From a virus, in IMG/VR virus record IMGVR_UViG_3300027883_000006, positions 1 to 59,576 of that record: DNA of 59,576 bases; one strand, written 5' to 3'. The notes beneath the pieces are model-generated. The model was given only the letters and a program-made list of their open reading frames with translations, was not told where the DNA came from and did no database searches. This document shows positions 1 through 7,173 of the stretch, one piece after another (within the stretch, counting starts at the first letter, position 1; each line of letters opens with the position of its first letter). The translations under genes and the position numbers were made by a program.

Positions 1-184
1 CACCATCAGATAAAATATACTTCATATTTCCTATAGCCATATTAACAGATCCTTTAGTAACTCCTATATAGGCAGCAATACTACCTTTTAGTATTCCAAA
101 GTCAACTGACTTATATTTTTGAACGATTTCATCTAATAAGTAGATAGAAGATTCTAATTCCCAAACTAGTTTTTTTGTTTTCAT
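1..184 (-). CDS. Hypothetical protein, 3' end cut by window edge
   Basis: I do not recognise this gene. Reading from the ATG at 184 leftward gives 61 codons without a stop before the window ends. The visible part is a small helical protein with a stretch (GSIAAYIGVTKGSVNMAIG, about residues 36-54) that could be a helix-turn-helix, so a DNA-binding role is possible but unproven. It has its own promoter of the recurrent early class, with the TATATTTA box 24 bases before the start codon. This copy of the promoter lacks the 19-bp palindrome seen at most others. The gene is too short for the ORF list only because it is truncated. Confidence 0.6.
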   Translation of the reverse strand, partial: MKTKKLVWELESSIYLLDEIVQKYKSVDFGILKGSIAAYIGVTKGSVNMAIGNMKYILSDG

Positions 185-201
185 AATTTATTGTTTTTTA
201 A

Positions 202-241
202 TTATAGTTAAATATAACACTTTTTATTGGGATAAAAAAAC
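202..241 (-). promoter_or_regulatory. Early-type promoter for the leftmost gene
   Basis: On the minus strand a TATATTTA box (209-216) lies 24 bases before the start codon. It is preceded by the A/T-rich block TTTTTTTATCCCAATAAAAA. The same arrangement recurs before nine other genes in the window. The box resembles the Bacteroidota -7 element TAnnTTTG with A in the last position. No upstream palindrome is seen, because the adjacent gene occupies that position. Confidence 0.65.
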
Positions 242-257
242 TTTTGTGCATTTATTT

Positions 258-512
258 TTAAAAAAATGCATCTTCCACGTTACCAGGTGGAATCCAACCA
301 TTTTCTATAGTCTTTTCAACATCAGGTGGTTGCTTATACTCAAATGGTTTCCGAGATTCTACGGCTTTGGTTTTTCTCCTAGGACCGTGGTTCTTTAACA
401 TTGCTGGTATATTTTCAATAACCCATCTAATATACGAAGGATCTTTTCTATAAGCTTCTCTGACAGTATATCCTTGATATTTGCCAGATCTTAGTATCAT
501 GTTTTGGTCCAT
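258..512 (-). CDS. ExoX-like C-terminal domain protein
   Basis: This 84-residue protein carries the pattern G-K-Y-x-G-(Y/K)-T-V-x-E-A-x-x-x-D-P-S-Y-I-x-W at residues 10-30. That resembles the small domain found at the C terminus of exonuclease X and DnaQ-like proteins and as a free-standing protein in many phages. No exonuclease catalytic domain is present, so it is probably a DNA- or protein-binding accessory factor rather than a nuclease. It is rich in Lys, Arg and Pro after the domain. Its start codon overlaps the stop of the glutamine amidotransferase gene's neighbour frame by one base (TAATG), which suggests translational coupling. The family call is moderately firm; the role is not known. 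Confidence 0.6.
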   Translation of the reverse strand: MDQNMILRSGKYQGYTVREAYRKDPSYIRWVIENIPAMLKNHGPRRKTKAVESRKPFEYKQPPDVEKTIENGWIPPGNVEDAFF

Positions 513-1105
513 TATCTTAAATTAATTAGTTTATTTAAAGGATATTCATTATCTTCTGATTCCATTTTTTCAGGATGCCACTGTACAGCCCAAATCCTTT
601 GATCAACATCTTCAAACCCCTCTACTACGGAATATAAAGGATATGAAAGATGTGTGGCTTTGAAATTGTCTGCTATTACTGAACAATGTTGATGGTGTCG
701 AGAATTAACATTTATTAATTTACCATCTAAATCTTCTACTGTGTGAAATTGTGAAGGTTTTCCACTGTGATCAGTATTTTCTGAAAAATCAGCAGCTTTA
801 TGATCTTCTACTATGAGATCACTAAGATCTTCAACAACACCTCCAAAATAAGAGTTTAAAACTTGCATGCCTCGACAAAGACCAATAATAGGATATCCAT
901 CAGCAAGGGTTTGTTTAATCCAAATATCTTCTCGATCATCACGTTCTTGGTCTTTACCGATATCAGCGCCTCCACATAGGAGTAGAGGGCCTTTGACTTT
1001 ACGTCTTAAATCTAACCAAACGACTTCATGGCCGTAGTGCGTTAGCCAATTAAAGCAATCTTGTTTTTCTTGAATCCCTCGAGGGGGTGCAACATATATT
1101 ATCAT
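512..1105 (-). CDS. Class I glutamine amidotransferase (peptidase C26-like)
   Basis: The 197-residue protein is a stand-alone class I glutamine amidotransferase domain. The nucleophile elbow GLCRG places Cys77 as the catalytic cysteine, and WHPE near the C terminus gives His177 and Glu179. A GGADIG stretch at about 45-50 matches the oxyanion region of gamma-glutamyl-GABA hydrolase-like members. Such enzymes hydrolyse gamma-glutamyl amide bonds or supply ammonia to a partner synthetase. No obvious partner enzyme is adjacent, although an ATP-grasp protein is encoded far away at 44.7-45.7 kb. The substrate in a phage is unknown. It sits in a compact minus-strand operon, six bases after the T9SS-sorted protein gene. 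Confidence 0.8.
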   Translation of the reverse strand: MIIYVAPPRGIQEKQDCFNWLTHYGHEVVWLDLRRKVKGPLLLCGGADIGKDQERDDREDIWIKQTLADGYPIIGLCRGMQVLNSYFGGVVEDLSDLIVEDHKAADFSENTDHSGKPSQFHTVEDLDGKLINVNSRHHQHCSVIADNFKATHLSYPLYSVVEGFEDVDQRIWAVQWHPEKMESEDNEYPLNKLINLR

Positions 1106-1111
1106 AAAATG

Positions 1112-2176
1112 TTAATGAGTTACTATTATCTTTTCTATTAATGCTTTTCTTCCTTCGTATTCTACTTTGAATAAATAATGTCCTATTGGATATCTTGTCA
1201 TATCTATTCTATTAATTCCATACGTTAAGTCGTATGATCTAGCGATTGCGCCATGCATGCTATAAATCTTTAATGTTCCTTCGGGTTGTTGTATACTTAC
1301 GTTAACATATTCAGATACTGGATTTGGATATATCGATAAAGTAGTTACTTCTGGGCAAATACAATTACAATCAACAACATCATCGGGTATATCAATTGAT
1401 TCGGATTCTTTATATTGTATATAGTGGCTTATAAAATGATCTAATCCATCGGCTTCTACTACAGTTTCAACATCATCTAATCGAGTGACAGGTAAGTTAT
1501 TCCATTCTGGATGATTAACATCACTTACAAATTCTACAATAGTATCACTACTAATATAGTAAGGATCTTTATGATATCTTGCTTTTATATTCTTATATGT
1601 ATTTTCACTATTAGAAGATACTATAGCAAACTTACCATTCTTTTGTATATTATCTACTTTATGGCTAATGTATAAGACATCGTTAACGTATCCATATATA
1701 GTATCTGCTTCTATTTTTAATCTTAGTTTATGCCATTCTGTTTGATCAATTTCGACACCTACATATACAAGCGTATCGGCTATGAAATCTTCTTGTGTAT
1801 TATTAGTTCCTTTAAATAATCCAACCGCATTATCTTCAACTGACAAATAATAGTTATTAATACCATTATACTTTAGTTCACTATCTGATGAGGATTCATT
1901 TACTCCAATAGAGATGCCAGCTCCCCATACGTGAGATACATTTTTAATTTCAGCTTCTATATCATAACACATTTCAGGAGTATCTCCATAAACTAACATG
2001 CCAGGAGCTCCCCATGTCCAGGCATATCCGGTTGTATTATTGGTGAAATCCCAATTTACAAATCCAGATTGTTCTGTATTACTTAGATCCGCATCCGTGA
2101 TATCAGATACAAGAGTTTTTTGTGCATTACATGTAGCTACTACAAAAAATGCGATTACAATAAATTTAATTTTCAT
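1112..2176 (-). CDS. Secreted lectin-like protein with T9SS sorting domain
   Basis: I start this at the ATG at 2176, not the upstream in-frame ATG at 2221, because translation then begins with a clean signal peptide (MKIKFIVIAFFVVATCNAQ) and starts just after the preceding gene. The 354-residue product has a middle region (about 60-220) with the beta-strand pattern of concanavalin-like or DUF1080-like sugar-binding domains (KLRLKIEADTIYGYVNDVL). The last 75 residues (TLSIYPNPVSEYVNVS through YLFKVEYEGRKALIEKIIV) match a type A Por/T9SS C-terminal sorting domain. This domain directs proteins across the outer membrane only in Bacteroidota. I infer that the host secretes the phage protein to the cell surface, perhaps altering receptors or blocking superinfection. 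Confidence 0.8.
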   Translation of the reverse strand: MKIKFIVIAFFVVATCNAQKTLVSDITDADLSNTEQSGFVNWDFTNNTTGYAWTWGAPGMLVYGDTPEMCYDIEAEIKNVSHVWGAGISIGVNESSSDSELKYNGINNYYLSVEDNAVGLFKGTNNTQEDFIADTLVYVGVEIDQTEWHKLRLKIEADTIYGYVNDVLYISHKVDNIQKNGKFAIVSSNSENTYKNIKARYHKDPYYISSDTIVEFVSDVNHPEWNNLPVTRLDDVETVVEADGLDHFISHYIQYKESESIDIPDDVVDCNCICPEVTTLSIYPNPVSEYVNVSIQQPEGTLKIYSMHGAIARSYDLTYGINRIDMTRYPIGHYLFKVEYEGRKALIEKIIVTH

Positions 2177-2177
2177 A

Positions 2178-2477
2178 TTATTCAAAGTTTGGTTTAACTG
2201 TATTGTATAGTAAAGATGCAAAGAATTTTAAACCTCTAAGTGATGTTCCATCTGCGCTTCCAACTGCTTTCATAAGATTATTATCAACAACTGATTGTAC
2301 AAAGCCTCCTCCTTCAAATCCTATTTGCCATTTAGTACATAAGATTGAAGTTCCTATGTTTATGATATGTGCTTTATTTTCTTCATTCATATCGTCTATT
2401 CCAGTATACATTGCATTCTCATCAAATGAATCTTCTACTATTCCTTTTACTATTTTAATTTGTTCTATTCTTTCCAT
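2178..2477 (-). CDS. Hypothetical protein
   Basis: I do not recognise this 99-residue protein. It is acidic in the first half and contains one central Cys in ILCTKW and a Gly-rich turn (GFEGGGF). There is no signal peptide or membrane segment. It lies one base after the stop of the gene transcribed before it and one base before the T9SS-protein start, so the three genes from 2857 to 1112 are read as an operon from the promoter at 2886-2893. An ORF on the opposite strand covers the same bases but has no supporting promoter or neighbours. Confidence 0.65.
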   Translation of the reverse strand: MERIEQIKIVKGIVEDSFDENAMYTGIDDMNEENKAHIINIGTSILCTKWQIGFEGGGFVQSVVDNNLMKAVGSADGTSLRGLKFFASLLYNTVKPNFE

Positions 2478-2479
2478 AA

Positions 2480-2857
2480 TTATTTAGTTTTAATTTCATA
2501 AGCTTTATCCCATTTACCAACATGAACCCAAGTATAATAATCAGGAATAGATCCATAATCGCTATCTTCATGTGAAGCTCCTTTGCCTTCATTTAATATA
2601 GGCATAATAATATCTAATAAATCTTGTATAGGAGGATTAGAATCGTATTCTTCAGTATAGCGGTTCCAAGTTTCCTCTCTATAATCCATGTTTGGATTAA
2701 GTTGAGAGTATTCAGTTCCAAGATCAGTAGGACCAGACATGATAGCAACCTTAATACCAGAATAATGTTCAGTAGTAATAGATAACTTGTAGTTAGGTAA
2801 GGCAGCTTTCAATTCTTTTCTTTTTTGGGTAACTTGATCTTTGGTAATGTACGGCAT
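2480..2857 (-). CDS. Hypothetical protein, LPD29-like domain
   Basis: The 125-residue protein begins with a Lys/Arg-rich helix followed by KELKAALPNYKLSITT and YSGIKVAIMSGP. This resembles the N-terminal beta-alpha core of the polyvalent-protein-associated domain LPD29, which is common in phages and plasmids. Its C-terminal half is acidic and aromatic with a YYTWVHVGKW stretch. The function of the family is not established; polyvalent proteins are thought to act early in infection. It is the first gene of a three-gene minus-strand operon with a promoter 28 bases upstream and a palindromic operator at 2939-2957. The family assignment is tentative. Confidence 0.6.
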   Translation of the reverse strand: MPYITKDQVTQKRKELKAALPNYKLSITTEHYSGIKVAIMSGPTDLGTEYSQLNPNMDYREETWNRYTEEYDSNPPIQDLLDIIMPILNEGKGASHEDSDYGSIPDYYTWVHVGKWDKAYEIKTK

Positions 2858-2877
2858 AATGTTAGTTGTTTTAATTA

Positions 2878-2918
2878 TTATATAGTAAATATAACACTAA
2901 TTATTGATATAAAAAAAC
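2878..2918 (-). promoter_or_regulatory. Early-type promoter for the 2857-1112 operon
   Basis: Minus-strand TATATTTA box at 2886-2893, 28 bases before the start codon, preceded by TTTTTTTATATCAATAATTA. The upstream palindrome at 2939-2957 is separated from the box by 45 bases. Confidence 0.7.
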
Positions 2919-2938
2919 CTAGGTGATAAACTTTCTTA

Positions 2939-2957
2939 ATTTATAATGATTCCAAAT
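2939..2957 (-). promoter_or_regulatory. Palindromic operator, imperfect copy
   Basis: The plus strand reads ATTTATAATGATTCCAAAT, which differs from the perfect palindrome ATTTATAATGATTATAAAT at two bases in one arm. The element is followed outward by AAGGG, as at two other copies. It lies 45 bases upstream of the promoter box. I read it as a dimeric regulator's binding site. Confidence 0.65.
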
Positions 2958-3508
2958 AAGGGTACAAAAAGAAGAGGTATATATAGGCTCACTCCTTAAG
3001 AACCCGATCCTAAATACCTGTAGAATATCAATCCGTTTGACCGACCACACTACAAACCACCCAAGCATGCAAAGATTCTTGTAAAATGGACCCACGCACG
3101 TGACCAAAGATATCATACATAATAGATAACAAAGAAGAGATAAGAATAAGAATCTAAGTAAGAACAATAAGAAACAAGAGAAAGATATAAGAGATAAGCA
3201 AGACCAAGCAAACAACTATCCAGGTAATACGGATCCTAGTAATAGAAGTATAAGAACTCATACTCTCCTATAATAACCTAATAGAGATATAAGAAACATA
3301 GGTAAGCCTGTAAGGATCCTCCTAGTAATCCAAGGGTACTCCCTAGTAAAGCTCCAAGTAAAGTCCCTGTAGGAACCTTAAACCCCAACGCCAATTGACT
3401 CACACCTGAGGAGCGTTTTTTACCATGACTGCATCCCAGTACTCCGAATACACCAAACCCCCAGGAAACACCACATAACCAGGGGGCAGGCTTAGGATCC
3501 TAGGACCC
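2958..3508. other. Gene-free, GC-richer region with purine tract
   Basis: I find no credible gene here. The only long frame (minus strand, 2919-3215) is a Leu/Phe/Ser-rich translation of a purine tract and runs into the operator, so I treat it as spurious. The plus strand from about 3112 to 3215 is almost pure A and G. The octamer CCTAGTAA occurs three times (3235, 3321, 3342), the last two only 21 bases apart. A weak hairpin (AACGC...GCGTT followed by T) lies at about 3398-3425. Base composition differs from the surrounding coding DNA and resembles the 8.3-9.4 kb gene-free region. It could hold a non-coding RNA or replication or packaging signal; nothing decides between these. Confidence 0.5.
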
Positions 3509-4594
3509 TTATATTTCGATATGAGCTTCTAAGTCTTCTACATCTGCCTCGTTAAATCCGAATAACTTGTCGAAGGCATCCGCTTCTGTTTCTAATTGCT
3601 TGCGTTCCGTAGATACTAGCTCGTCGTTAAAAAGATCTCGTACATATCTGGCTTCGTCAAAACTTACTCCACCCTCTATAGAGAAGTAGAGTTTCTTGTT
3701 TACTGCACCTACTCGGTTTTTAGAGAATTCCATATATCTACGACCGGCGTTTTCTCCACCTTCCCAATCTAGGCTCATCATACTAGTGGTCATGTGTTTT
3801 AGTTTGTTAGATCCGACGAATTGACCTCCTTTAGATAATTGTAAGATTGTTATAAAGGTTGTGTAGATTCCAGGCTTGTTACCGCCTTTGTTATTTGAGA
3901 TCATAAGATCTAGGAACCATTTTTCTACTTTACCACGGGTTAGGTTACAAGCTTCCTTTACGGTGTCGTTAACTTCAGTGTATGAATCGGTTAGGACAAT
4001 ATCCCAGCCAGTGCTTAATACTTGTTCGATTACAGACTTTGGACATTCATCCACATAGTCTGCAAGGAATAAGATTGGTAACTGACCCCAGTGAGGAAAA
4101 CGTTGTAAGTAGCGGGCCATATCTATCTGAGACATTTCAGCTGAGATGAATAGGACCTTCTTACCACTCTCATGTGCAGTACTTAATAGATCTAATAGGA
4201 CCGTGGTTTTACCAACACCAGGGGCTCCGGCCGCCATGATGTTTGTACCTGGCATAATACCACCGGCGGTAGATGCGAATTTGTCAAAGACTGTTTTAGT
4301 CTCTATAGGTATAAATAAGTTTTGATTGATATTTAAATCATCTAATTTTGTTAAGGTAATATTAAGAGGCTGAGCTAGCTTAGTAGTCTTAGGTGCCTTA
4401 TTATAGTGACCTCTGTAATCTTTAGATGAGGTGAACTTGTCGCCATTGATATTAACAATTCTTGATCCTTTAGAATCTTCTTTAGCGACATAGTCAAATT
4501 TAGGATGTGTTGATCCGATTGATAGTGTTGTACCTGATTCTACCTCAGTTAGGGTATATGTGTTTGTGGTTTTTTGAATAGTGTAATGTTTCAT
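3509..4594 (-). CDS. radA: RadA/RecA-like ATPase
   Basis: The 361-residue protein has a RecA-type ATPase core. Walker A is GAPGVGKT at 123-130, the ISAEMS stretch at about 150 corresponds to the position of the RecA/RadA catalytic Glu, and DIVLTDSY is the Walker B strand. Near 265-300, SNKLKHMTTSMMSLDW and KNRVGAVNK match the RadA/Sms pattern of a lid followed by the K-N-R-F-G motif. It lacks RadA's N-terminal zinc finger and C-terminal Lon-like domain. RadA drives branch migration in recombination; a phage version probably serves recombination-dependent replication in place of UvsX. The DnaB-like ATPase family is a less likely alternative. It has its own promoter at 4618-4625. Confidence 0.75.
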   Translation of the reverse strand: MKHYTIQKTTNTYTLTEVESGTTLSIGSTHPKFDYVAKEDSKGSRIVNINGDKFTSSKDYRGHYNKAPKTTKLAQPLNITLTKLDDLNINQNLFIPIETKTVFDKFASTAGGIMPGTNIMAAGAPGVGKTTVLLDLLSTAHESGKKVLFISAEMSQIDMARYLQRFPHWGQLPILFLADYVDECPKSVIEQVLSTGWDIVLTDSYTEVNDTVKEACNLTRGKVEKWFLDLMISNNKGGNKPGIYTTFITILQLSKGGQFVGSNKLKHMTTSMMSLDWEGGENAGRRYMEFSKNRVGAVNKKLYFSIEGGVSFDEARYVRDLFNDELVSTERKQLETEADAFDKLFGFNEADVEDLEAHIEI

Positions 4595-4607
4595 GTGTGG
4601 TGTTATT

Positions 4608-4649
4608 ATGTTATATGTAAATATAAACCTTTTTAATGGGATAGGAAAA
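4608..4649 (-). promoter_or_regulatory. Early-type promoter for the RadA-like gene
   Basis: Minus-strand TATATTTA box at 4618-4625, 23 bases before the start codon, with upstream TCCCATTAAAAAGG. I see no palindromic operator at the usual distance; that position holds the terminator of the preceding gene instead. Confidence 0.6.
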
Positions 4650-4674
4650 CTTTAGGGACATTATATCCCTAAAG
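4650..4674 (-). terminator. Hairpin terminator after the 4685 gene
   Basis: Perfect 9-bp stem CTTTAGGGA/TCCCTAAAG (4650-4658 and 4666-4674) with a 7-base loop. On the minus strand it is followed by TTTTCC. It begins 10 bases after the stop codon of the small gene at 4685-4969. Confidence 0.65.
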
Positions 4675-4684
4675 TTATTAACAA

Positions 4685-4969
4685 TTACATTGGAATTAAC
4701 ATTGATAGAGGTGCATTCATTCTGCGACCTTGACTATCAACGATGGTTGCTTTAGTTCTACGAACCGAATCGATCGTGAATGTAGAGTTCTTATGTGATG
4801 GATGATCTACCATTACTACTGAACCTTTAGATAGGGATTGCTTAATAACTGCGCCATTCATTCTGCGTTTTAATTTAACAGTGTCAACTACGAAAGAGTT
4901 AAGCTTACTTAGTTCTTCTACTGAAAGATTAGCATTGTTGATAGCTGTAACGATTTGTGAATAAGTCAT
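4685..4969 (-). CDS. Hypothetical small basic protein
   Basis: I do not recognise this 94-residue protein. I start at the ATG at 4969 because the longer frame starts inside the promoter. The N-terminal half is helical (TYSQIVTAINNANLSVEEL) and the C-terminal half reads like a small beta barrel (KGSVVMVDHPSHKNSTFTI, then RRTKATIVDSQGRRMNAPL), similar in pattern to KOW- or SH3-like folds. A nucleic-acid-binding role would fit the basic charge but is a guess. It is flanked by its own promoter and terminator, so it is probably a single-gene early transcript. Confidence 0.65.
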   Translation of the reverse strand: MTYSQIVTAINNANLSVEELSKLNSFVVDTVKLKRRMNGAVIKQSLSKGSVVMVDHPSHKNSTFTIDSVRRTKATIVDSQGRRMNAPLSMLIPM

Positions 4970-4981
4970 ATGTGTTTGTTT

Positions 4982-5029
4982 TTTAATTATAGTTAAATAT
5001 AACACTTTTTATTGATATAAAAAAACTTT
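4982..5029 (-). promoter_or_regulatory. Early-type promoter for the 4685-4969 gene
   Basis: Minus-strand TATATTTA box at 4994-5001, 24 bases before the start codon, preceded by TTTTTTTATATCAATAAAAA. The operator at 5047-5065 is 45 bases upstream. Confidence 0.7.
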
Positions 5030-5046
5030 GGGACAACTGATTTGTA

Positions 5047-5065
5047 ATTTATAATGATTATAGAT
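5047..5065 (-). promoter_or_regulatory. Palindromic operator, one mismatch
   Basis: The plus strand reads ATTTATAATGATTATAGAT, one base from the perfect 19-bp palindrome, followed by AAGGG. It is 45 bases from the promoter box. Confidence 0.7.
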
Positions 5066-5090
5066 AAGGGCCCCCTGGCTGAGGTGCATA

Positions 5091-5120
5091 AAAAAAGGCA
5101 GGAAACAACGCCTGCCTTTT
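5091..5120 (-). terminator. Strong hairpin terminator after the DUF932-like gene
   Basis: Perfect 10-bp stem AAAAGGCAGG/CCTGCCTTTT (5093-5102 and 5111-5120) with an 8-base loop. On the minus strand it is followed by a run of T. It ends the minus-strand operon 6519-5150 and could also work on the other strand. Confidence 0.8.
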
Positions 5121-5149
5121 ATAATAATAATTAAAAATCAAACTAAACA

Positions 5150-6286
5150 TTAGTTAAGAAGAGCTCCAGTCTGTTGAAGCTGTTCCTTACTAAAAGGGTT
5201 TGGCATTGTGTTTTCGTGATCAAAACTCTTTTTGCCTAATAGGTTTCCAATACGTGTTTGGATATCAGCTTCATTATGAGGTTGCATGTTAGTGTCGATG
5301 ATACCTTTACCATGACTACTAAAGTGTGTAACTCCATTAATTACTGACCAAAGCGATTGGTTAGTTTTAGCCATCTTCATTTGATCGTTAGTTAATTTAT
5401 CAAATCCGGCTTTATTATATTCGTTGAGGTTCTCTTGTAGAGGTACCCATTGTTCTGCTCTTTCACCAGCATGCTTTGCAATTAAGTTATGTGCAAAAGA
5501 CATTTCGTGTAGTGAAGCAGGTGTGTTGTTAGCTTGACGAACTCGATCAGCAAATCCTTCAGGGGCGTAGTTGTTACGTCTTAAATCTTGCATGTTCTCG
5601 AAAAAGCTTTCCATACTCTTATTATCTAAAGAGTGTAGTTGGTATGCTTCTTGTGCCATAGCTGTTGTTAGACCGTTAGTACACCATTGACGATTTACGT
5701 ATGGCATAACTTCGAATCCTTTTAGTGGACTGTTACGGAATGTAACTCCTCCTGTAAAGACCTCATCACTTAATCCTAAGATCTCGAACTCAGCCTTAGG
5801 GTTATGAGCGTCGATTGTGATAATACCTGTTGTTGGATCCGTAGTCCATCGGGAAACTCCCATTGAACTATCTGAGATCATGTTCTCTGCAACTTGGATC
5901 ATTTGATCGTTTGAGATTTGCAGCTTGTCTTCTTTAGTAAATAAGATCACAGCTTTCGAAATTGGATTTAATACCAATGTAACGTTGCTAAGTTTACCTG
6001 CATTAGATGCCATTGCGTTTTTCATAGTATTAATGAATTGCGCTTTAGTCTCTTTGTTAAACAGCTTAGAGAATTTGTCTGCGAATGACTGACTCATACC
6101 TACTAAGGATAGTAAGGATTTAAAAGCTTGCTTGGTAAGTGGGATACGAGTTCCTTTATACTCGATGGTTGTTTCGTCGATCATCGTAATGTCTCTGAAA
6201 GGAAGGGTGCGGCGTAAAGATTGAGCGTTGATGCTCTCTTGTTTACTTGTTGCTACTGCGGTTTGTGATAAAGTTTGAATGCTCAT
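5150..6286 (-). CDS. DUF932-like phage protein
   Basis: The 378-residue protein has the features I associate with the DUF932 phage/plasmid family: an N-terminal RIPLTKQAFKSLLSLVG stretch around residue 47, a central beta-rich region ending in YVNRQWCTNGL (about 195), and a helical C-terminal half. The molecular function of that family is not known. It is commonly an early or replication-associated gene in plasmids and phages. The gene follows the small membrane protein by 20 bases with no promoter between them, so the two are probably cotranscribed. The family call is a recollection of pattern, not a search result. Confidence 0.5.
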   Translation of the reverse strand: MSIQTLSQTAVATSKQESINAQSLRRTLPFRDITMIDETTIEYKGTRIPLTKQAFKSLLSLVGMSQSFADKFSKLFNKETKAQFINTMKNAMASNAGKLSNVTLVLNPISKAVILFTKEDKLQISNDQMIQVAENMISDSSMGVSRWTTDPTTGIITIDAHNPKAEFEILGLSDEVFTGGVTFRNSPLKGFEVMPYVNRQWCTNGLTTAMAQEAYQLHSLDNKSMESFFENMQDLRRNNYAPEGFADRVRQANNTPASLHEMSFAHNLIAKHAGERAEQWVPLQENLNEYNKAGFDKLTNDQMKMAKTNQSLWSVINGVTHFSSHGKGIIDTNMQPHNEADIQTRIGNLLGKKSFDHENTMPNPFSKEQLQQTGALLN

Positions 6287-6306
6287 AATGTTTGTTTGAT
6301 TTATTA

Positions 6307-6519
6307 TTATACTGATTTATTAGATTTTGTTTCAACACTACCAAGAAAACATCCAGCTAAAAAAGCAGATGAGATGATCATCCCCGTAATAGGATTATTC
6401 ATCAACCATAATAGACCAATAAAGAAACCTTTAATAAGAGCAGGTATGATAAAGGCTACTAGAGCTATACCGACCGCGATTAATAGGATGTAAATTGATA
6501 AGTTTTTAAATGATGTCAT
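6307..6519 (-). CDS. Small membrane protein, two transmembrane segments
   Basis: The 70-residue protein has two hydrophobic helices, at about residues 9-35 (ILLIAVGIALVAFIIPALI) and 39-60 (MNNPITGMIISSAFLAGCF), joined by a short turn. The termini are polar. It should sit in the inner membrane. I cannot name a family. As an early membrane protein it could act in superinfection exclusion or lysis control, but nothing in the sequence shows this. The plus-strand frame over the same bases is a shadow; the minus frame has a promoter and operator in the expected positions. Confidence 0.65.
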   Translation of the reverse strand: MTSFKNLSIYILLIAVGIALVAFIIPALIKGFFIGLLWLMNNPITGMIISSAFLAGCFLGSVETKSNKSV

Positions 6520-6538
6520 AATTAGTAGTTGTTGTTAT

Positions 6539-6580
6539 TATTATATAGTAAATATAAACCTTTTAATTGATATAAAAAAA
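6539..6580 (-). promoter_or_regulatory. Early-type promoter for the 6519-5150 operon
   Basis: Minus-strand TATATTTA box at 6549-6556, 29 bases before the start codon, preceded by TTTTTTTATATCAATTAAAA. A perfect operator lies 44 bases upstream at 6601-6619. Confidence 0.75.
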
Positions 6581-6600
6581 TCTGAGGTGAAAACTTTCTA

Positions 6601-6619
6601 ATTTATAATGATTATAAAT
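6601..6619 (-). promoter_or_regulatory. Palindromic operator, perfect copy
   Basis: ATTTATAATGATTATAAAT is a perfect 9-1-9 palindrome, followed by AAGGG. It lies between the promoter at 6549-6556 and the end of the next minus-strand gene. Confidence 0.75.
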
Positions 6620-6628
6620 AAGGGTTCC

Positions 6629-6982
6629 CTAGTAGAATAAGGACATTGCTGAATCTAATCCTTTCTTAGTAGCTAGGTGAACGCTGTCCATACTAACATT
6701 TAAATCACTATCCTTATACTCTAATAAGGCCGCTCGTCTAGCACCAGGTAATGTTTTAGCCCACACTGTGTTCCATCCGCCGTTCTCGAATGTAAACATA
6801 TACTGCTTATTAACCAGCACCTTAGGTGTTCTCGCTGACTTCACAATACCAGCATCGTTGATCTTATTTAAGATACCAACAACGGTATTATAGTTAACTC
6901 CCTTACCAACTAAGTTATTAGTATAGTCTGCGAGTGCGTCTTTGATGATTCTTTCTTCGGCTGCGGTGATTTTGATATTCAT
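6629..6982 (-). CDS. Hypothetical early protein
   Basis: I do not recognise this 117-residue protein. The first half is helical (AEERIIKDALADYTNNLVG). The second half contains a beta-like stretch KQYMFTFENGGWNTVWAK followed by a basic helix, PGARRAALLEY. No membrane or signal segment is seen. It is a single-gene minus-strand unit whose promoter shares the operator at 7062-7080 with the divergent gene at 7174, so the two are probably switched on together. Confidence 0.65.
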   Translation of the reverse strand: MNIKITAAEERIIKDALADYTNNLVGKGVNYNTVVGILNKINDAGIVKSARTPKVLVNKQYMFTFENGGWNTVWAKTLPGARRAALLEYKDSDLNVSMDSVHLATKKGLDSAMSLFY

Positions 6983-6999
6983 GTAGTTGTTGTTTTAAT

Positions 7000-7041
7000 T
7001 ATTATATAGTAAATATAAGTATAATAATTGATATAAAAAAA
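7000..7041 (-). promoter_or_regulatory. Early-type promoter, left arm of divergent pair
   Basis: Minus-strand TATATTTA box at 7010-7017, 27 bases before the start codon at 6982, preceded by TTTTTTTATATCAATTATTA. The shared operator lies 44 bases upstream. Confidence 0.75.
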
Positions 7042-7061
7042 TCTGAGGTGAAAACTTTCTA

Positions 7062-7080
7062 ATTTATAATCATTATAAAT
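7062..7080. promoter_or_regulatory. Palindromic operator shared by divergent promoters
   Basis: ATTTATAATCATTATAAAT is a perfect palindrome. It is 44 bases from the leftward box (7010-7017) and 55 bases from the rightward box (7136-7143). The two spacings differ by 11 bases, about one turn of DNA, so both promoters would see the bound protein on a similar face. Confidence 0.8.
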
Positions 7081-7109
7081 AGGACTTTTTTTGAAAATAA
7101 ATGCATAAA

Positions 7110-7153
7110 AGTTGTCAGGTGTCAATAAAAAGTGTTATATTTACTATATAATA
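7110..7153 (+). promoter_or_regulatory. Early-type promoter, right arm of divergent pair
   Basis: Plus-strand TATATTTA box at 7136-7143, 30 bases before the ATG at 7174, preceded by GTCAATAAAAAGTGT. The block from 7075 to 7155 is nearly identical to 41459-41539. Confidence 0.75.
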
Positions 7154-7173
7154 ATAACTTAAACACCACAAAA

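Noticed and set aside
2919-3215. 98-codon minus-strand frame resembling a membrane protein
   Set aside because: The Leu/Phe/Ser content simply reflects a purine tract read backwards, and the frame runs through the operator palindrome.
7132-7173. Upstream in-frame ATG codons for the genes at 7174, 41561 and 4969
   Set aside because: The extra residues (MLYLLYNN or MLYLTIIKK) are translations of the promoter box itself, so the downstream ATG is the real start.
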